Below are positions 25,360-33,996 of a stretch of DNA of 64,000 bases, piece after piece (within the stretch, counting starts at the first letter, position 1; each line of letters begins with the position of its first letter). The notes under the pieces were generated by a model. It worked only from the letters and a program-made list of their open reading frames with translations. It was not told the origin of the DNA and did not search any database. This DNA is from Actinomycetes bacterium (GTDB lineage: Bacteria; Actinomycetota; Acidimicrobiia; Acidimicrobiales; Palsa-688): positions 124,001-188,000 of the forward strand of contig JAKBBA010000001.1 in NCBI GenBank assembly GCA_021808665.1, read 5' to 3'. The position numbers and the translations under genes were made by a program.

Positions 25360-26933
25360 GTCGCTTCAAGCCACCAACGGGCGAACTCCCGGGACAGCAG
25401 GTGCGCGTCCCCGCCGGCCACGACCACCTGAATCCTTGCTTGACGGCGCCGGCCGTCATCGGACCACCATCTCTCCTCGATCGGCCAAGGTCCGGCCCAT
25501 CCGACCAACGGACGCGGCACATCATCGGAGAAGACCACGAAAACAGGAGAACGGTCGAGCAAGCCTGCGCTATCGACACAGACCGGCACACCCTGCTCGT
25601 CTAAAAGCTCCGCTTCCAGCCGAGGCAGGTGAATCAAAGCCGGCGATGGACGTGCAAGACGTCCCGGCCAGGGAAGAGATGACCTCTTGGTCTTCGGGGC
25701 ACCCCATGAAACCTGCTGGTACTGCTCGTCTAAACCTCTCCCCTCCCCGAAGCCGACAGCTTTGACTTCCTCAGGCCCCAGAATGGCCTGGACTCGTGCT
25801 ATAGAGCGCGACGCTCGAAGATCCCGACCTGAGGGGGCTCCCCACAGGTCGAGTTGACGCCCGTTCGCTGGACGGACTTCTTCGGGCGTGATCTTGACCA
25901 AGGCGACGCCGGGCGTAGAACCCAGTTCTGACGGAGTCCATGGACCTGCAACACTCTCGGATGCTGGCGATCCCGAAGCAGCCTTTTTACCTTCGCGCTT
26001 GGAGAGCCACCCGTCGATCTGCCAGCGTGCCCTTTCGGCAAGGGTGGTGGCGTCGAACGCTTCTTCGTGGCGCCAGCGGCGTAGCGACCTGTCCCCATGG
26101 TCGGTGTGGACTTCGATCGTCACAGCGACTAGAACCAATCCCGCCGAGCGAAGACGCTCCAAGAGACCGTCGGACAGGGACTTGACCGCAAAGCCGACAG
26201 CGTCCACCCTCACCTCGGGGGGGTCCATCTCGCACGAGACGCTCAGGTCTGGTGGCGGAGTACGCGCTTGGAGCAAAAAGTCGTCAAGCCCTCGCGCCAG
26301 GCGGTGCGCGGCTATTCCCTGGGAGCCGAAACGGGCTAGCACGTCCGGCCCCGGCAAGGATGCCAGTTCGGAGAAAGTCCTTATACCGAGACGGTTGAGG
26401 AGATCTACCAGATCTTCGTATCCCCCACCCAGCGACTTGAGAGGCACCGGTCCCAGCCATCTTCTGGTCTTGCCCGCCGGTATGATCCTGACGCCTCCGT
26501 CCGACCCCCCGGAATCTTCCTCCAACCCTCCAGCCGCCAGATGAGCTGCGAAAAAGCCGTCCGCTATTCCCACCCAGCACCCTTTGACACCGGCTGCCCT
26601 TTCCGCCTCTGAGCTCACCAGACCGGCTAGAGCTTTGTCTCCCCCGTAGTAGTGCGAAGGTCCTCTGCTGGACAGGGCCAGAGCTCCCGCAGCGAGAACC
26701 TGGACAGAGGGCACCAAGGCCTCAACGGCCGCCACGACAGGCTCCCAGGCCTGGACGTCATGACTCAGGTCCGATTCCGACACCTCCGGCCAGTTGAGCC
26801 ATCTCAGCACCAGAACACGACTCGGGCGGTCGGCATCGGGCTCTTCTCCCGCCCGTCGACTGACGCCGCCTTCCCGTGAGCTCATCGTGGGAGGTCGACC
26901 TGGTCGGCGAGCGTCTCCTCTCAGGCTAGACAT
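25350..26933 (-). CDS. imuB: ImuB, catalytically inactive Y-family polymerase homologue
   Basis: The hub of the ImuA'-ImuB-DnaE2 mutasome, bridging the beta clamp and DnaE2. The Y-family framework is visible (SRVLVLRWLNWP at 38-49; palm, then RLGIRTFSELASLPGPDVLARFG thumb helices; little-finger region from about 250), but the catalytic acidic residues of motif I are replaced (WLNWP in place of a D-containing strand). QLDLWG at about 360-365 matches the clamp-binding motif known in mycobacterial ImuB (QLPLWG). The start overlaps the imuA' stop by 8 bases. Control comes from the SOS box upstream of imuA'. Confidence 0.92.
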   Translation of the reverse strand: MSSLRGDARRPGRPPTMSSREGGVSRRAGEEPDADRPSRVLVLRWLNWPEVSESDLSHDVQAWEPVVAAVEALVPSVQVLAAGALALSSRGPSHYYGGDKALAGLVSSEAERAAGVKGCWVGIADGFFAAHLAAGGLEEDSGGSDGGVRIIPAGKTRRWLGPVPLKSLGGGYEDLVDLLNRLGIRTFSELASLPGPDVLARFGSQGIAAHRLARGLDDFLLQARTPPPDLSVSCEMDPPEVRVDAVGFAVKSLSDGLLERLRSAGLVLVAVTIEVHTDHGDRSLRRWRHEEAFDATTLAERARWQIDGWLSKREGKKAASGSPASESVAGPWTPSELGSTPGVALVKITPEEVRPANGRQLDLWGAPSGRDLRASRSIARVQAILGPEEVKAVGFGEGRGLDEQYQQVSWGAPKTKRSSLPWPGRLARPSPALIHLPRLEAELLDEQGVPVCVDSAGLLDRSPVFVVFSDDVPRPLVGWAGPWPIEERWWSDDGRRRQARIQVVVAGGDAHLLSREFARWWLEATYA

Positions 26934-27639
26934 CCGAGCCGAAGCGCGGCGGAGAAGCCGGGAGCCACAGAGTCCGGCGAAAAGAGCGGCCCCTGGCCCG
27001 ACGGCCGGCCAGCCGTATGTCCATCATCCTCCCACCCAGGCAACCGTATCCACCCTCCAGGCCTTCCCAGTTACAAGCCAGCACCGTTACCACGAGGTCT
27101 GGGGACTCCGGCCACTCCGTCGGGTCCATGAGCACCACCACGGATCCTCTCTGCCTGGCTCTAGCAGCCAGACGTCGCGCAACCTCTCGGGATACCGTGG
27201 AGCCCGGAGAGGCAAGAACCATGTCGAAACCATCGATCAGAGCAGCCATGACGTCTGCCCACCGGGACCCAGGACTGGGAACCATCACCAACCTCTCCAG
27301 GTCCACCCCTAGTTCCTCAGCGGCCGCCAAACCGAGCGAACCCAGACCACAGACCGCCACCCACCCCCGGCTCTTGGTGACCTCCCCCGCCAATGTCAAC
27401 GCCACGGAGAAACCACCGGCGCCAGCCGTGACCCCCACGAAAGTGCCTTTCGGTATACCCCCCTCGGGGAAAAGTTCCCCCAGAGGGCTGCCGATGGCCA
27501 GCACCGAGGAAGAGCCGGCCGTAAAACCTCCGAGCTTGTTGGCACCCTTCGAAACCAGACCTTCCAGCACTGGGGATAGGACCGTGTCACCCGACAAGAC
27601 CGGAGCCGTAGCAGTAACGCCTGATGCATCCACGCTCAC
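26926..27639 (-). CDS. imuA': ImuA' RecA-like mutasome accessory protein
   Basis: 237 residues related to ImuA/SulA-type RecA-fold proteins. Diagnostic stretches are SSSVLAIGSPLGELFPEGGIPKGTFVGVTAGAGG (the degenerate Walker region near residue 60) and GLAAAEELGVDLERLVMVPSPG, then a C-terminal MMDIRLAGRRARGRSFRRT basic tail. It works with ImuB and DnaE2 in damage-induced mutagenesis. GTG 27639 lies about 26 bases from a perfect LexA palindrome; GTG 27633 is an alternative. Downstream imuB overlaps it. Confidence 0.88.
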   Translation of the reverse strand: MSVDASGVTATAPVLSGDTVLSPVLEGLVSKGANKLGGFTAGSSSVLAIGSPLGELFPEGGIPKGTFVGVTAGAGGFSVALTLAGEVTKSRGWVAVCGLGSLGLAAAEELGVDLERLVMVPSPGSRWADVMAALIDGFDMVLASPGSTVSREVARRLAARARQRGSVVVLMDPTEWPESPDLVVTVLACNWEGLEGGYGCLGGRMMDIRLAGRRARGRSFRRTLWLPASPPRFGSDV

Positions 27640-27664
27640 ACTGTAGTGAGGTTACCAATAAGAT

Positions 27665-27680
27665 ACGAACATATGTTCGT
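27665..27680. promoter_or_regulatory. LexA SOS box for imuA'-imuB
   Basis: A perfect 16-base palindrome (ACGAACATATGTTCGT) whose 14-base core is identical to the box before dnaE2. It lies about 26 bases upstream of the imuA' start and 12 bases beyond the malic enzyme stop, so damage-induced transcription is the natural reading. Confidence 0.9.
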
Positions 27681-27691
27681 TCCTTTGTGAG

Positions 27692-29089
27692 TCAGCGCGT
27701 GACTCGCTCCTCGTGCGCAGCTTCGGCTACCGCCTCTGCCACAGACTTGGCGATGCCCGGAGCGAACACGCTCGGAACTATCTCCCGAGCCGACAAGACT
27801 TCGTCGGGGACGGCAGCAGCGATGGCTCCTGCTGCCGCGAGTTTCATGCCTTCTGTGATCGAGGTCGCCCCACTGTCGAGGGCTCCCCGGAAAATGCCCG
27901 GAAAACACAGGACGTTGTTTATCTGGTTCGGATAGTCACTTCGACCTGTAGCCATGACACCGACCACGCCCTCAGCTTCCTCGGGAAGCACCTCGGGAAC
28001 AGGATTAGCCAACGCGAACACGATGCTGTCGTTCGCCATGGTCTCGAGATCTTTGCGTTCCAACAGGCTCGGCCCGCTGACGCCTATGAAGACATCAGCT
28101 CCAACCAGAACCTCTCTTAGGCTACCTGAACGCCCCGTTCGGTTGGCGTTCTCTGCCAACCACGCCATGGCAGGGTTCAGACCCTCCATACCTTTGTGAA
28201 TAGCACCCATACGGTCTACCGCCACGACATCGGATACCCCCGCCGACAGAAGGAACTTAGTTATGGCCATGCCGGCCGCTCCCGCGCCGGAAAGGACGAT
28301 CCTCAGATCAGCTAGATCTTTGCCAACCACCTTGCACGCATTCGTCAAAGCCGCAAGCACCACGACCGCCGTACCGTGCTGGTCGTCGTGGAATACCGGG
28401 ATAGGGAGGGTCTCGCCCAAACGCCGTTCGACTTCGAAGCAGTGTGGGGCTGCGATGTCCTCCAAGTTGATCCCGCCGAACATCGGTTCCATGCGTCTCA
28501 CCGTCTCCACGATCTCATCGGGGGATGAAACGTCGAGGCACACCGGGACAGCGTTAATCCCCGCAAGCGCCTTGAAGAGCATCGCCTTGCCCTCCATCAC
28601 TGGCATGGCCGCACGAGGACCTATGTTTCCGAGACCGAGAACTGCTGTGCCATCGGTGACTACTGCCACCGTGTTGCCTTTCATCGTGTACTTGTGAGCG
28701 AGCCCAGGCTGTTGCGCTATAGCGCTGCAAACGCGCGCAACGCCCGGGGTGTACGCCATTGCCAGGCCGTCACGATCCTTCAACGGCATTTTGGCATCTA
28801 TCGTGAGCTTTCCCCCCACGTGAGCAGCTAAGGTCCTATCCTCGACTTCCTCGATATCGATTCCTTCAACCGCTCTGGCCGCCTCTTCGACCAGAGCCGC
28901 ATGCTCCTGGGAATCACAGAACACGACCAAGTCACGAGTGACCGTAGGACCCCCACTGCCAACGATGTCTATCCCGACCAGGCTGCCCCCAACAGTGCCG
29001 ATAGCCGTTGCCAACGAGGCGAACTCTCCAGGTTGGTTAGGAATCCTGGCGCGGATGCGTAGTGAGAAAGCAGCAGAAGGTGTTGGCAT
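27692..29089 (-). CDS. NAD(P)-dependent malic enzyme with N-terminal ACT domain
   Basis: Oxidative decarboxylation of malate to pyruvate with NAD(P)H production, linking the TCA cycle and pyruvate. The N-terminal ~90 residues form an ACT regulatory domain (SLRIRARIPNQPGEFASLATAIG). The malic core follows: LAMAYTPGVARVC, VTDGTAVLGLGNIGPRAAMPVMEGKA, PVFHDDQHGTAVV with metal ligands, the GAGAAGMAITK nucleotide-binding loop and the closing SDYPNQINNVLCFPGIFRGALD. ATG 29089 (MPTPSAAFS) fits the ACT start; the frame stays open to 29176 but upstream residues do not align. Upstream lies a long hairpin-rich non-coding region that could be its leader. Confidence 0.94.
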   Translation of the reverse strand: MPTPSAAFSLRIRARIPNQPGEFASLATAIGTVGGSLVGIDIVGSGGPTVTRDLVVFCDSQEHAALVEEAARAVEGIDIEEVEDRTLAAHVGGKLTIDAKMPLKDRDGLAMAYTPGVARVCSAIAQQPGLAHKYTMKGNTVAVVTDGTAVLGLGNIGPRAAMPVMEGKAMLFKALAGINAVPVCLDVSSPDEIVETVRRMEPMFGGINLEDIAAPHCFEVERRLGETLPIPVFHDDQHGTAVVVLAALTNACKVVGKDLADLRIVLSGAGAAGMAITKFLLSAGVSDVVAVDRMGAIHKGMEGLNPAMAWLAENANRTGRSGSLREVLVGADVFIGVSGPSLLERKDLETMANDSIVFALANPVPEVLPEEAEGVVGVMATGRSDYPNQINNVLCFPGIFRGALDSGATSITEGMKLAAAGAIAAAVPDEVLSAREIVPSVFAPGIAKSVAEAVAEAAHEERVTR

Positions 29090-29483
29090 ACCTCGAAGGA
29101 TAAAGAGAAATTCTTTTCTCCGAAGGATTTTTTCGGCTATTTGCTCAACACTTCTTGCGTATGTGGCGGATGACACATATCCTTACTGAGTAAGAGGGGG
29201 CGTTCGGGCGAGGTCCGGCCTCGGGCCCCCTGGGGGAGGGCCGGACCGGCCTCGGCCCGGACGGATCCTCCCGAAACCACAGTGATCACGGTCCTGCCCG
29301 CTCAACCTCCGTTCACCGGCCAACCCCCGTTCAGAAGCCGGACACTGTTACACGCTCGGTCGCTGTGTCGTCTTCAATTCGACAACAACGCAGCGACGTC
29401 GCCCACTTGGCCGGATTCCTCAAGGAACACATGTCTACGGTCGATCCGAGACCGCCGTAGAGGTGCAGCGCCACCGGACGCGA

Positions 29484-29516
29484 CGAAGGACCGGCAGGGG
29501 GGAGGCCGGTCCTTCG
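29484..29516. terminator. 12-bp hairpin in the intergenic region
   Basis: Arms 29484-29495 and 29505-29516 are exact reverse complements around a purine-rich 9-base loop. It is a strong G+C stem without a T-tract, so it is terminator-like, or part of a structured RNA. Confidence 0.45.
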
Positions 29517-29619
29517 CGCTACGGCTCAAGGGGCGGGGGGGGACCGCCCCGAGCGACATTGATCATTATGGCACAAGCTAGCCCCACCATGCAAGTGACA
29601 TCAGTCACATACGTGCTCA

Positions 29620-29650
29620 GAGGCCCGATCCGGCTATCGGATCGGGCCTC
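29620..29650 (-). terminator. 13-bp hairpin after the MarR gene
   Basis: Arms 29620-29632 and 29638-29650 pair perfectly around a 5-base loop. On the minus strand it begins about 35 bases past the MarR stop, the expected place for a terminator. No T-tract follows. Confidence 0.55.
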
Positions 29651-29684
29651 GACGCCGTCCCGGAGGCATCCCAACAAGCTTCCT

Positions 29685-30182
29685 TCAAAGAGAATTCTTC
29701 GGGGACGGGACGCTTTTCGAAGACGAGGCGCTCTGAGCATCAGCGCTAGTCAAGTCCTGCGATGCTATGCGTTCGAGGATGGGAATGGCCCGACCAAGAA
29801 TTTCGATCTCGTCTTGGGAAAGACCCGCCATCCGAGCCGAGATGAAAGCGTCGCCACGCCTTCGGTTTCCTTCGACAAGCTCCATTCCCGACTGGCTGAG
29901 AGCTACTCTCGTGACTCGACGGTCCCCCGGATCAGATCTCCGCTCAAGCCAGCCGTTCTCTTCTAAGCGGGCGGCGATACGGGTCATAGATGGCGGAGCC
30001 ACCCTTTCTAGCGCCGCCAACTCCCCGAGGGTCACTTCGCCGTGTCGGGCGACAACGGTCATGGCAGACATCTGAGAAAGAGTTACCCCTCCCGGCGAGG
30101 CAACCTGACGGAGCCTCCGCGACAACCTGAGCACAGCCAAGCGCAGCGCTCCCCCCATCTCGGCGGGCACCTGAGCCGTCAT
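29685..30182 (-). CDS. MarR-family transcriptional regulator
   Basis: A 165-residue winged-helix repressor. The recognition region VTLGELAALERVAPPSMTRIAARLEENGWLERRSDPGDRRVTRVALS is classic MarR, with the DxRxxxxxLT-type wing. The N- and C-terminal helices (LRLAVLRLSRRLRQVAS; EEIEILGRAIPILERIA-like) form the dimer. ATG 30182 (MTAQVPAEMG) is used; the 52 further in-frame codons to 30338 do not resemble the family. The tail is Ser-rich. No obvious target pump is adjacent, and the divergent neighbour is a four-Cys hypothetical gene. Confidence 0.88.
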   Translation of the reverse strand: MTAQVPAEMGGALRLAVLRLSRRLRQVASPGGVTLSQMSAMTVVARHGEVTLGELAALERVAPPSMTRIAARLEENGWLERRSDPGDRRVTRVALSQSGMELVEGNRRRGDAFISARMAGLSQDEIEILGRAIPILERIASQDLTSADAQSASSSKSVPSPKNSL

Positions 30183-30305
30183 GGCCTTTGAATCTACCGG
30201 AGCGGACGATCCGATACCGCCATGGCATGACGCTACAACGGCGCCGGGACCGGCGACCCCGACGATGGGCCTGCAGTGCGCAACCGACTCCTGAGATGAC
30301 ACCAT

Positions 30306-30677
30306 ATGGGTGTGACCATGCGAGAAAACTGCCGACACTTCCAGAGCCGGACCTACGACTCAGGGGAAGTAGCGCGTTTTTGCGTGAAGAACCTGGCGCC
30401 CGAAGCCCCCTGGCGCTGCCCGGACAACTGCACCAGCTACGAGCACGACATAATCGACGCCTCCTTCGTCGTAGGGTCTCTAAAGCGTCCCGCGGTCGAA
30501 GACGAGCCCGACGAACCTGCCGGAGACGTCACGGCACTGCTCGACGAAGCCAGCTCCATCGTGACCGCCGCAGGTCCGGAGATCCTCCACCAGGTCGAAC
30601 TAGAGCGGCAGGCCCGAAAATGGTGGCAAGTCTGGAAGCGCGGCGGCGAGGACGGATTCCACCTGAGCAACCGCTGA
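30306..30677 (+). CDS. Conserved-type small protein with four cysteines, function unknown
   Basis: 123 residues. The N-terminal 45 carry four Cys (NCRHF, RFCVKN and WRCPDNC), a spacing that could hold zinc or an Fe-S cluster. The rest is acidic, then a short basic amphipathic end (KWWQVWKRGG). I do not recognise the family. ATG 30306 is taken; ATG 30318 (MRENCRHF) is as likely. It is divergent from marR with about 120 bases between and stops about 85 bases before the Asp-box lipoprotein. Confidence 0.55.
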   Translation: MGVTMRENCRHFQSRTYDSGEVARFCVKNLAPEAPWRCPDNCTSYEHDIIDASFVVGSLKRPAVEDEPDEPAGDVTALLDEASSIVTAAGPEILHQVELERQARKWWQVWKRGGEDGFHLSNR

Positions 30678-30761
30678 AGCCAACCGACCGTCGAAACCAA
30701 CCCTGCCTTGCTAGGTTCCCGAGAACGTGACAAGCACGCAACGTCCCCACTGCAACGCGTT

Positions 30762-33311
30762 GTGACGACTCCTCATTGGCCGCTGCATGCGCTGAGGACA
30801 GTCAGACTTTCCCGCCTCTCCACCTTGGCGTCTGTGTTATTCGTCGGTGCGCTGCTCGCTTCGTGCTCGAGCGGTCACGGCTCTGCCGCCCCTGATTCAA
30901 CACTTCCGAACCCTCCCGACGCCGCCACGACCTTGCCAGTCCCGGGCGCTGCTTCCAAAGTAGTATCACCGTTCGAGTGGCAACGCTCCTCGTCGCCATC
31001 GCTAGCGATTGGAGGTGGAAGCAGTTCAACGTTGGCCGCCCTGATACCACCCGAGCCTGGAGGCAACTGGCACATCTACGGTACCGAGACGTCGACGTCC
31101 GGGATGCAGACACCGACTGTCTGGTCTTCTCCTGACGGGCTCACGTGGAAAGCCAGGCCCCTGGCCGACTCGGCGATAGACGGTGCTGTCGGCGGCGCAG
31201 CCCTCTACAATGGCGAGACGGTTGTCGTCGGATCTGTAGGCACCGGGACGTCCGAGCACGCAGCGGTGTGGCTGTCAGCCGAACCGGGAGCGCCCTTCAA
31301 CAGTGTCACGGTTACCGCCCCAGCCGGACCATCCGAACTATCGGCAGTCACCGCAGGGCCTCTGGGGTTCTTCGCCACCGGAACCGAAAACGGGAGCTTC
31401 GCTATGTGGTCCTCGGTATCGGGCCAGTTGTGGACCCTAAACGCGGGCGCCGACCAATCAGTTGGCACAATCCCCGGGGCGCATGTGAACACCCTCGTCA
31501 GCATCGGTACCACGCTGTACGCGGGTGGATCCATCCCCGACGGCCCGACGACCCAGGCAGCGATTTGGTCGACCCAGGATGGACTGAATTGGAACCTGAT
31601 CGGCCGGGCGTCGAGGGCATTCGCTTCCGAAGGAGACGAAGAGATCTTCTCGATCGCCGCTCTGACACGAGGCCTGGTGGCGGTAGGAGCGGTCAACTTC
31701 GGCTCCGGTTGGCTGCCGGCTTCGTGGATTTCCCCCAACGGGATTAGCTGGAGTCCGCCGTCGACCGACTTCCCGTCGACGTCGTCGGCCTCTTCGTCGC
31801 GTTACGGGCCGTCCGGAGGGATGACTGCGTTCGACGTCACGCAAGTGACCGGCAGCACCGGCGAAGACTCCCTGGTCGCGTCCGGCGGAGGACCTGGCGG
31901 TCAGGGTGTCTGGCGGTCTACGGACGGCCTGCACTGGTCCTCGGTCGACCTGCCAGCCCAGGATGCTGCTCTCGGAGACTGGAGGGCCACCGCTGTCGGA
32001 GCAACCTACTCGACCACTGTCATCTTAGATACGCTTCCGGGCCAGCCTTACGTTCTAAGCTCCACCCTGAGCGGGTGGACTCAGCCCTCAGCTAACCCCG
32101 CCATCTTCGGCCCGGTGACACCGACAGCGGTCCCTTTATCTCTTCTCAAAGTCGGAGGGCAACTGGTCTTGGATGCCGACGTTGTCCAGCTCCCCCAGTC
32201 CATAGGACCGGCGACGGTGTCGTCTCAGACCCTCACCTCCCCGGACGCGAGCACATGGAGTGTGCAAAACCCCACATCTCCCTACCCTCAGTCACTCCCA
32301 GCGCCCAACGTCGTAACCTTTCACTCCGCAAGCAGCTGGATCGCGCTGGGCACAGGGCCATCCGGACTCGCCCAGACATGGACCAGCCCGACGGGCACCT
32401 CATGGCAGCTCAACGGCCTTCTCGACAGCGCCACTGGCGGCACCGCCACACCGACCATAAACGCAGTTTGCAGTTCGGCTTCCAATCCGCCAACCGCCGC
32501 GTCGGCTCCGATCGCGTCAACTTCTGACAGCCCCACTACGACGACCTCGTCAGCAGCCTCAACAGTACCTGTAACCGGAGGTTCCACCTCAGGACCACTC
32601 CCCGCGGTGGAGGTGGCGGTGGGGTCAACACCCCAGCCAAGCGAACCATCGACCCACTCCTCCACTCTTACGCCTGGAACCGAAGCCAGCATCTGGTATT
32701 CGACGAACGGGACGGAGTGGACGAAGAGCGCCGTGAGCCCGGCTCCGGCACAGGGTGGAACAGAAACTGTAGCCGGATGCGTCGACATTGCGGGCTCGTT
32801 CGTTGCTTACGGAACGAGCACCTCTCCCGGAGGCAACCCCGTTCCAGCCGTGTGGACCTCCGCCAACGGCGTCGACTGGTCTCGCTCGGCGATAGAAGGG
32901 TTCGTGGCGGGCTCGCCTAATCCGATCATCGCCATGGCCGGCAGCGGACCTTACCGGCTCGCCGTCGCCAATCCCGACCCTTCAGCTTCTCCAAACCCTC
33001 CAGGTCCGACTTCGTCGAGCGCCGGGGTCGGCCCGGCCGCTTCCGCCCCTACAGACGCCGGCCTCGGATCTCCCCTTGGTCTCGAACCGACCGGGGCAGG
33101 ACTGTGGGCCAGCACCAACTCCGGCCATTCCTGGGAGCTCCTTCCCACCTACTCAGGCCTCTGGGCCGACATGCAGGACACGCAACTGGATTCAGTCGTC
33201 TTCCAGTCCAGCAAGGCCGTAGTCGTCGGAACTGTGGCCGGTGAGTTAGCGGTCTGGGTCGGGTCGGCGACGACTGGAACGGCCGGCTTGGAGAGCCACG
33301 CACCCTCCTGA
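30762..33311 (+). CDS. Large lipoprotein with Asp-box-like (WxSxxGxxW) repeats
   Basis: About 849 residues. A signal with lipobox LLASC marks a surface lipoprotein. The body contains at least eight repeats of the type W-x-S-x-x-G-x-x-W, such as VWSSPDGLTW, IWSTQDGLNW, SWISPNGISW, VWRSTDGLHW, TWTSPTGTSW, IWYSTNGTEW and VWTSANGVDW. These resemble the Asp-boxes on beta-propeller blades of sialidases and BNR proteins, so one or two extracellular propellers are likely. Pro/Ser/Thr-rich linkers interrupt it. GTG 30762 is chosen as the start giving a normal signal; TTG 30708 would add 18 residues. No catalytic residues are recognised. The 3' end overlaps rnhB by 66 bases. Confidence 0.75.
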   Translation: MTTPHWPLHALRTVRLSRLSTLASVLFVGALLASCSSGHGSAAPDSTLPNPPDAATTLPVPGAASKVVSPFEWQRSSSPSLAIGGGSSSTLAALIPPEPGGNWHIYGTETSTSGMQTPTVWSSPDGLTWKARPLADSAIDGAVGGAALYNGETVVVGSVGTGTSEHAAVWLSAEPGAPFNSVTVTAPAGPSELSAVTAGPLGFFATGTENGSFAMWSSVSGQLWTLNAGADQSVGTIPGAHVNTLVSIGTTLYAGGSIPDGPTTQAAIWSTQDGLNWNLIGRASRAFASEGDEEIFSIAALTRGLVAVGAVNFGSGWLPASWISPNGISWSPPSTDFPSTSSASSSRYGPSGGMTAFDVTQVTGSTGEDSLVASGGGPGGQGVWRSTDGLHWSSVDLPAQDAALGDWRATAVGATYSTTVILDTLPGQPYVLSSTLSGWTQPSANPAIFGPVTPTAVPLSLLKVGGQLVLDADVVQLPQSIGPATVSSQTLTSPDASTWSVQNPTSPYPQSLPAPNVVTFHSASSWIALGTGPSGLAQTWTSPTGTSWQLNGLLDSATGGTATPTINAVCSSASNPPTAASAPIASTSDSPTTTTSSAASTVPVTGGSTSGPLPAVEVAVGSTPQPSEPSTHSSTLTPGTEASIWYSTNGTEWTKSAVSPAPAQGGTETVAGCVDIAGSFVAYGTSTSPGGNPVPAVWTSANGVDWSRSAIEGFVAGSPNPIIAMAGSGPYRLAVANPDPSASPNPPGPTSSSAGVGPAASAPTDAGLGSPLGLEPTGAGLWASTNSGHSWELLPTYSGLWADMQDTQLDSVVFQSSKAVVVGTVAGELAVWVGSATTGTAGLESHAPS

Positions 33312-33971
33312 AAGACCAAGTCTTTCCATAAAAGCCCAGCTTCGACGGTGTATCGCCGAAGGTCCGTACGCTACCAATGCCATCACGTGGCGAGCACTGG
33401 GATATCCCTTGTTCAATTCGAACTCGTACGGCGGGTAGTCCACGGCGGCCGCGCGCATGAGGCGGTCACGTGACACCTTCGCAAGGATCGACGCTGCCGC
33501 TATCGATAAGCAAGTGGCATCGCCTTTGACGATCGTGGTAGTCGGAACTACCCTGACGAAATCCCACGGGCCGTCTACGAGAGCATGATCAACCTCGACT
33601 CCGAGCCCCTCCAGTGCCCTTTGGGCCGCATTTTGCTGTGCTTTTGCCATGCCGACGGTGTCGCACTCCTCGTGACTGGCGAACCCAACGCTCCAAGCGA
33701 TGCACCCTTTTGCGACACGGTCAAACATCTCCTCCCGCCTGCGCTCCGTCAACGCCTTGGAGTCTCTCACCCCGTCGAATCGCCGCCCAGCCGGCAGGAT
33801 GGCGGCCCCGACCGCCAGCGGCCCTGCCCACGCTCCTCGGCCGACTTCATCCATCCCTACCACGAGACGGCAGCCGCTAGCTTCCAATCGCCGTTCTTGG
33901 CTCCGGGTGGGAACAAGCCGGCTGACGTTACGTCCTGAGGACCGCCCCGTCGGCACTGTCAGACCCCGCAC
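33246..33971 (-). CDS. rnhB: Ribonuclease HII
   Basis: Cuts RNA in RNA-DNA hybrids, including single ribonucleotides in DNA. The acidic active site is visible: Asp41-Glu42 in GMDEVGRGAWAGPL, the DSKALTERRREE segment, the ALVDG Asp, and KGDATCLSIAAASILAKVSRDRLM. The C-terminal KGYPSARHVMALVAYGPSAIHRRSWAF is typical. The real start is uncertain: the first 30 residues to GTG 33971 are not conserved and this end includes a short direct repeat. The 3' end overlaps the convergent lipoprotein gene. Confidence 0.93.
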   Translation of the reverse strand: MRGLTVPTGRSSGRNVSRLVPTRSQERRLEASGCRLVVGMDEVGRGAWAGPLAVGAAILPAGRRFDGVRDSKALTERRREEMFDRVAKGCIAWSVGFASHEECDTVGMAKAQQNAAQRALEGLGVEVDHALVDGPWDFVRVVPTTTIVKGDATCLSIAAASILAKVSRDRLMRAAAVDYPPYEFELNKGYPSARHVMALVAYGPSAIHRRSWAFMERLGLSGGCVALQAGRSSRRRPDPDR

Positions 33972-33989
33972 ATACCGTCAGACCCCGCA
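33957..33989. repeat. 13-base direct repeat near the rnhB start
   Basis: The sequence GTCAGACCCCGCA occurs twice, at 33958-33970 and 33977-33989, in the gap between rnhB and the RibD-like gene. It may be a duplication or a tandem operator; it makes the start of rnhB harder to place. Confidence 0.55.
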
Positions 33990-33996
33990 GATAGAG

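Larger units (their letters stand above)
29090..29684. other. Non-coding region with four strong hairpins
   Basis: About 595 bases between malic enzyme and MarR without a convincing gene; the small frames here are low-complexity and lack ribosome sites. It holds hairpins at 29212-29247 (9 bp, GGTCCGGCC), 29434-29461 (7 bp), 29484-29516 (12 bp, CGAAGGACCGGC) and 29620-29650 (13 bp, GAGGCCCGATCCG). On the minus strand it lies after MarR and before malic enzyme, so it may contain the MarR terminator plus a structured malic-enzyme leader or a small RNA. Confidence 0.6.

Noticed and set aside
29282..29581. Open frame of 99 codons between malic enzyme and MarR
   Set aside because: Its codons are dominated by Arg/Pro/Gly read-through of G+C-rich hairpins, there is no ribosome site, and the opposite strand also shows an open frame.
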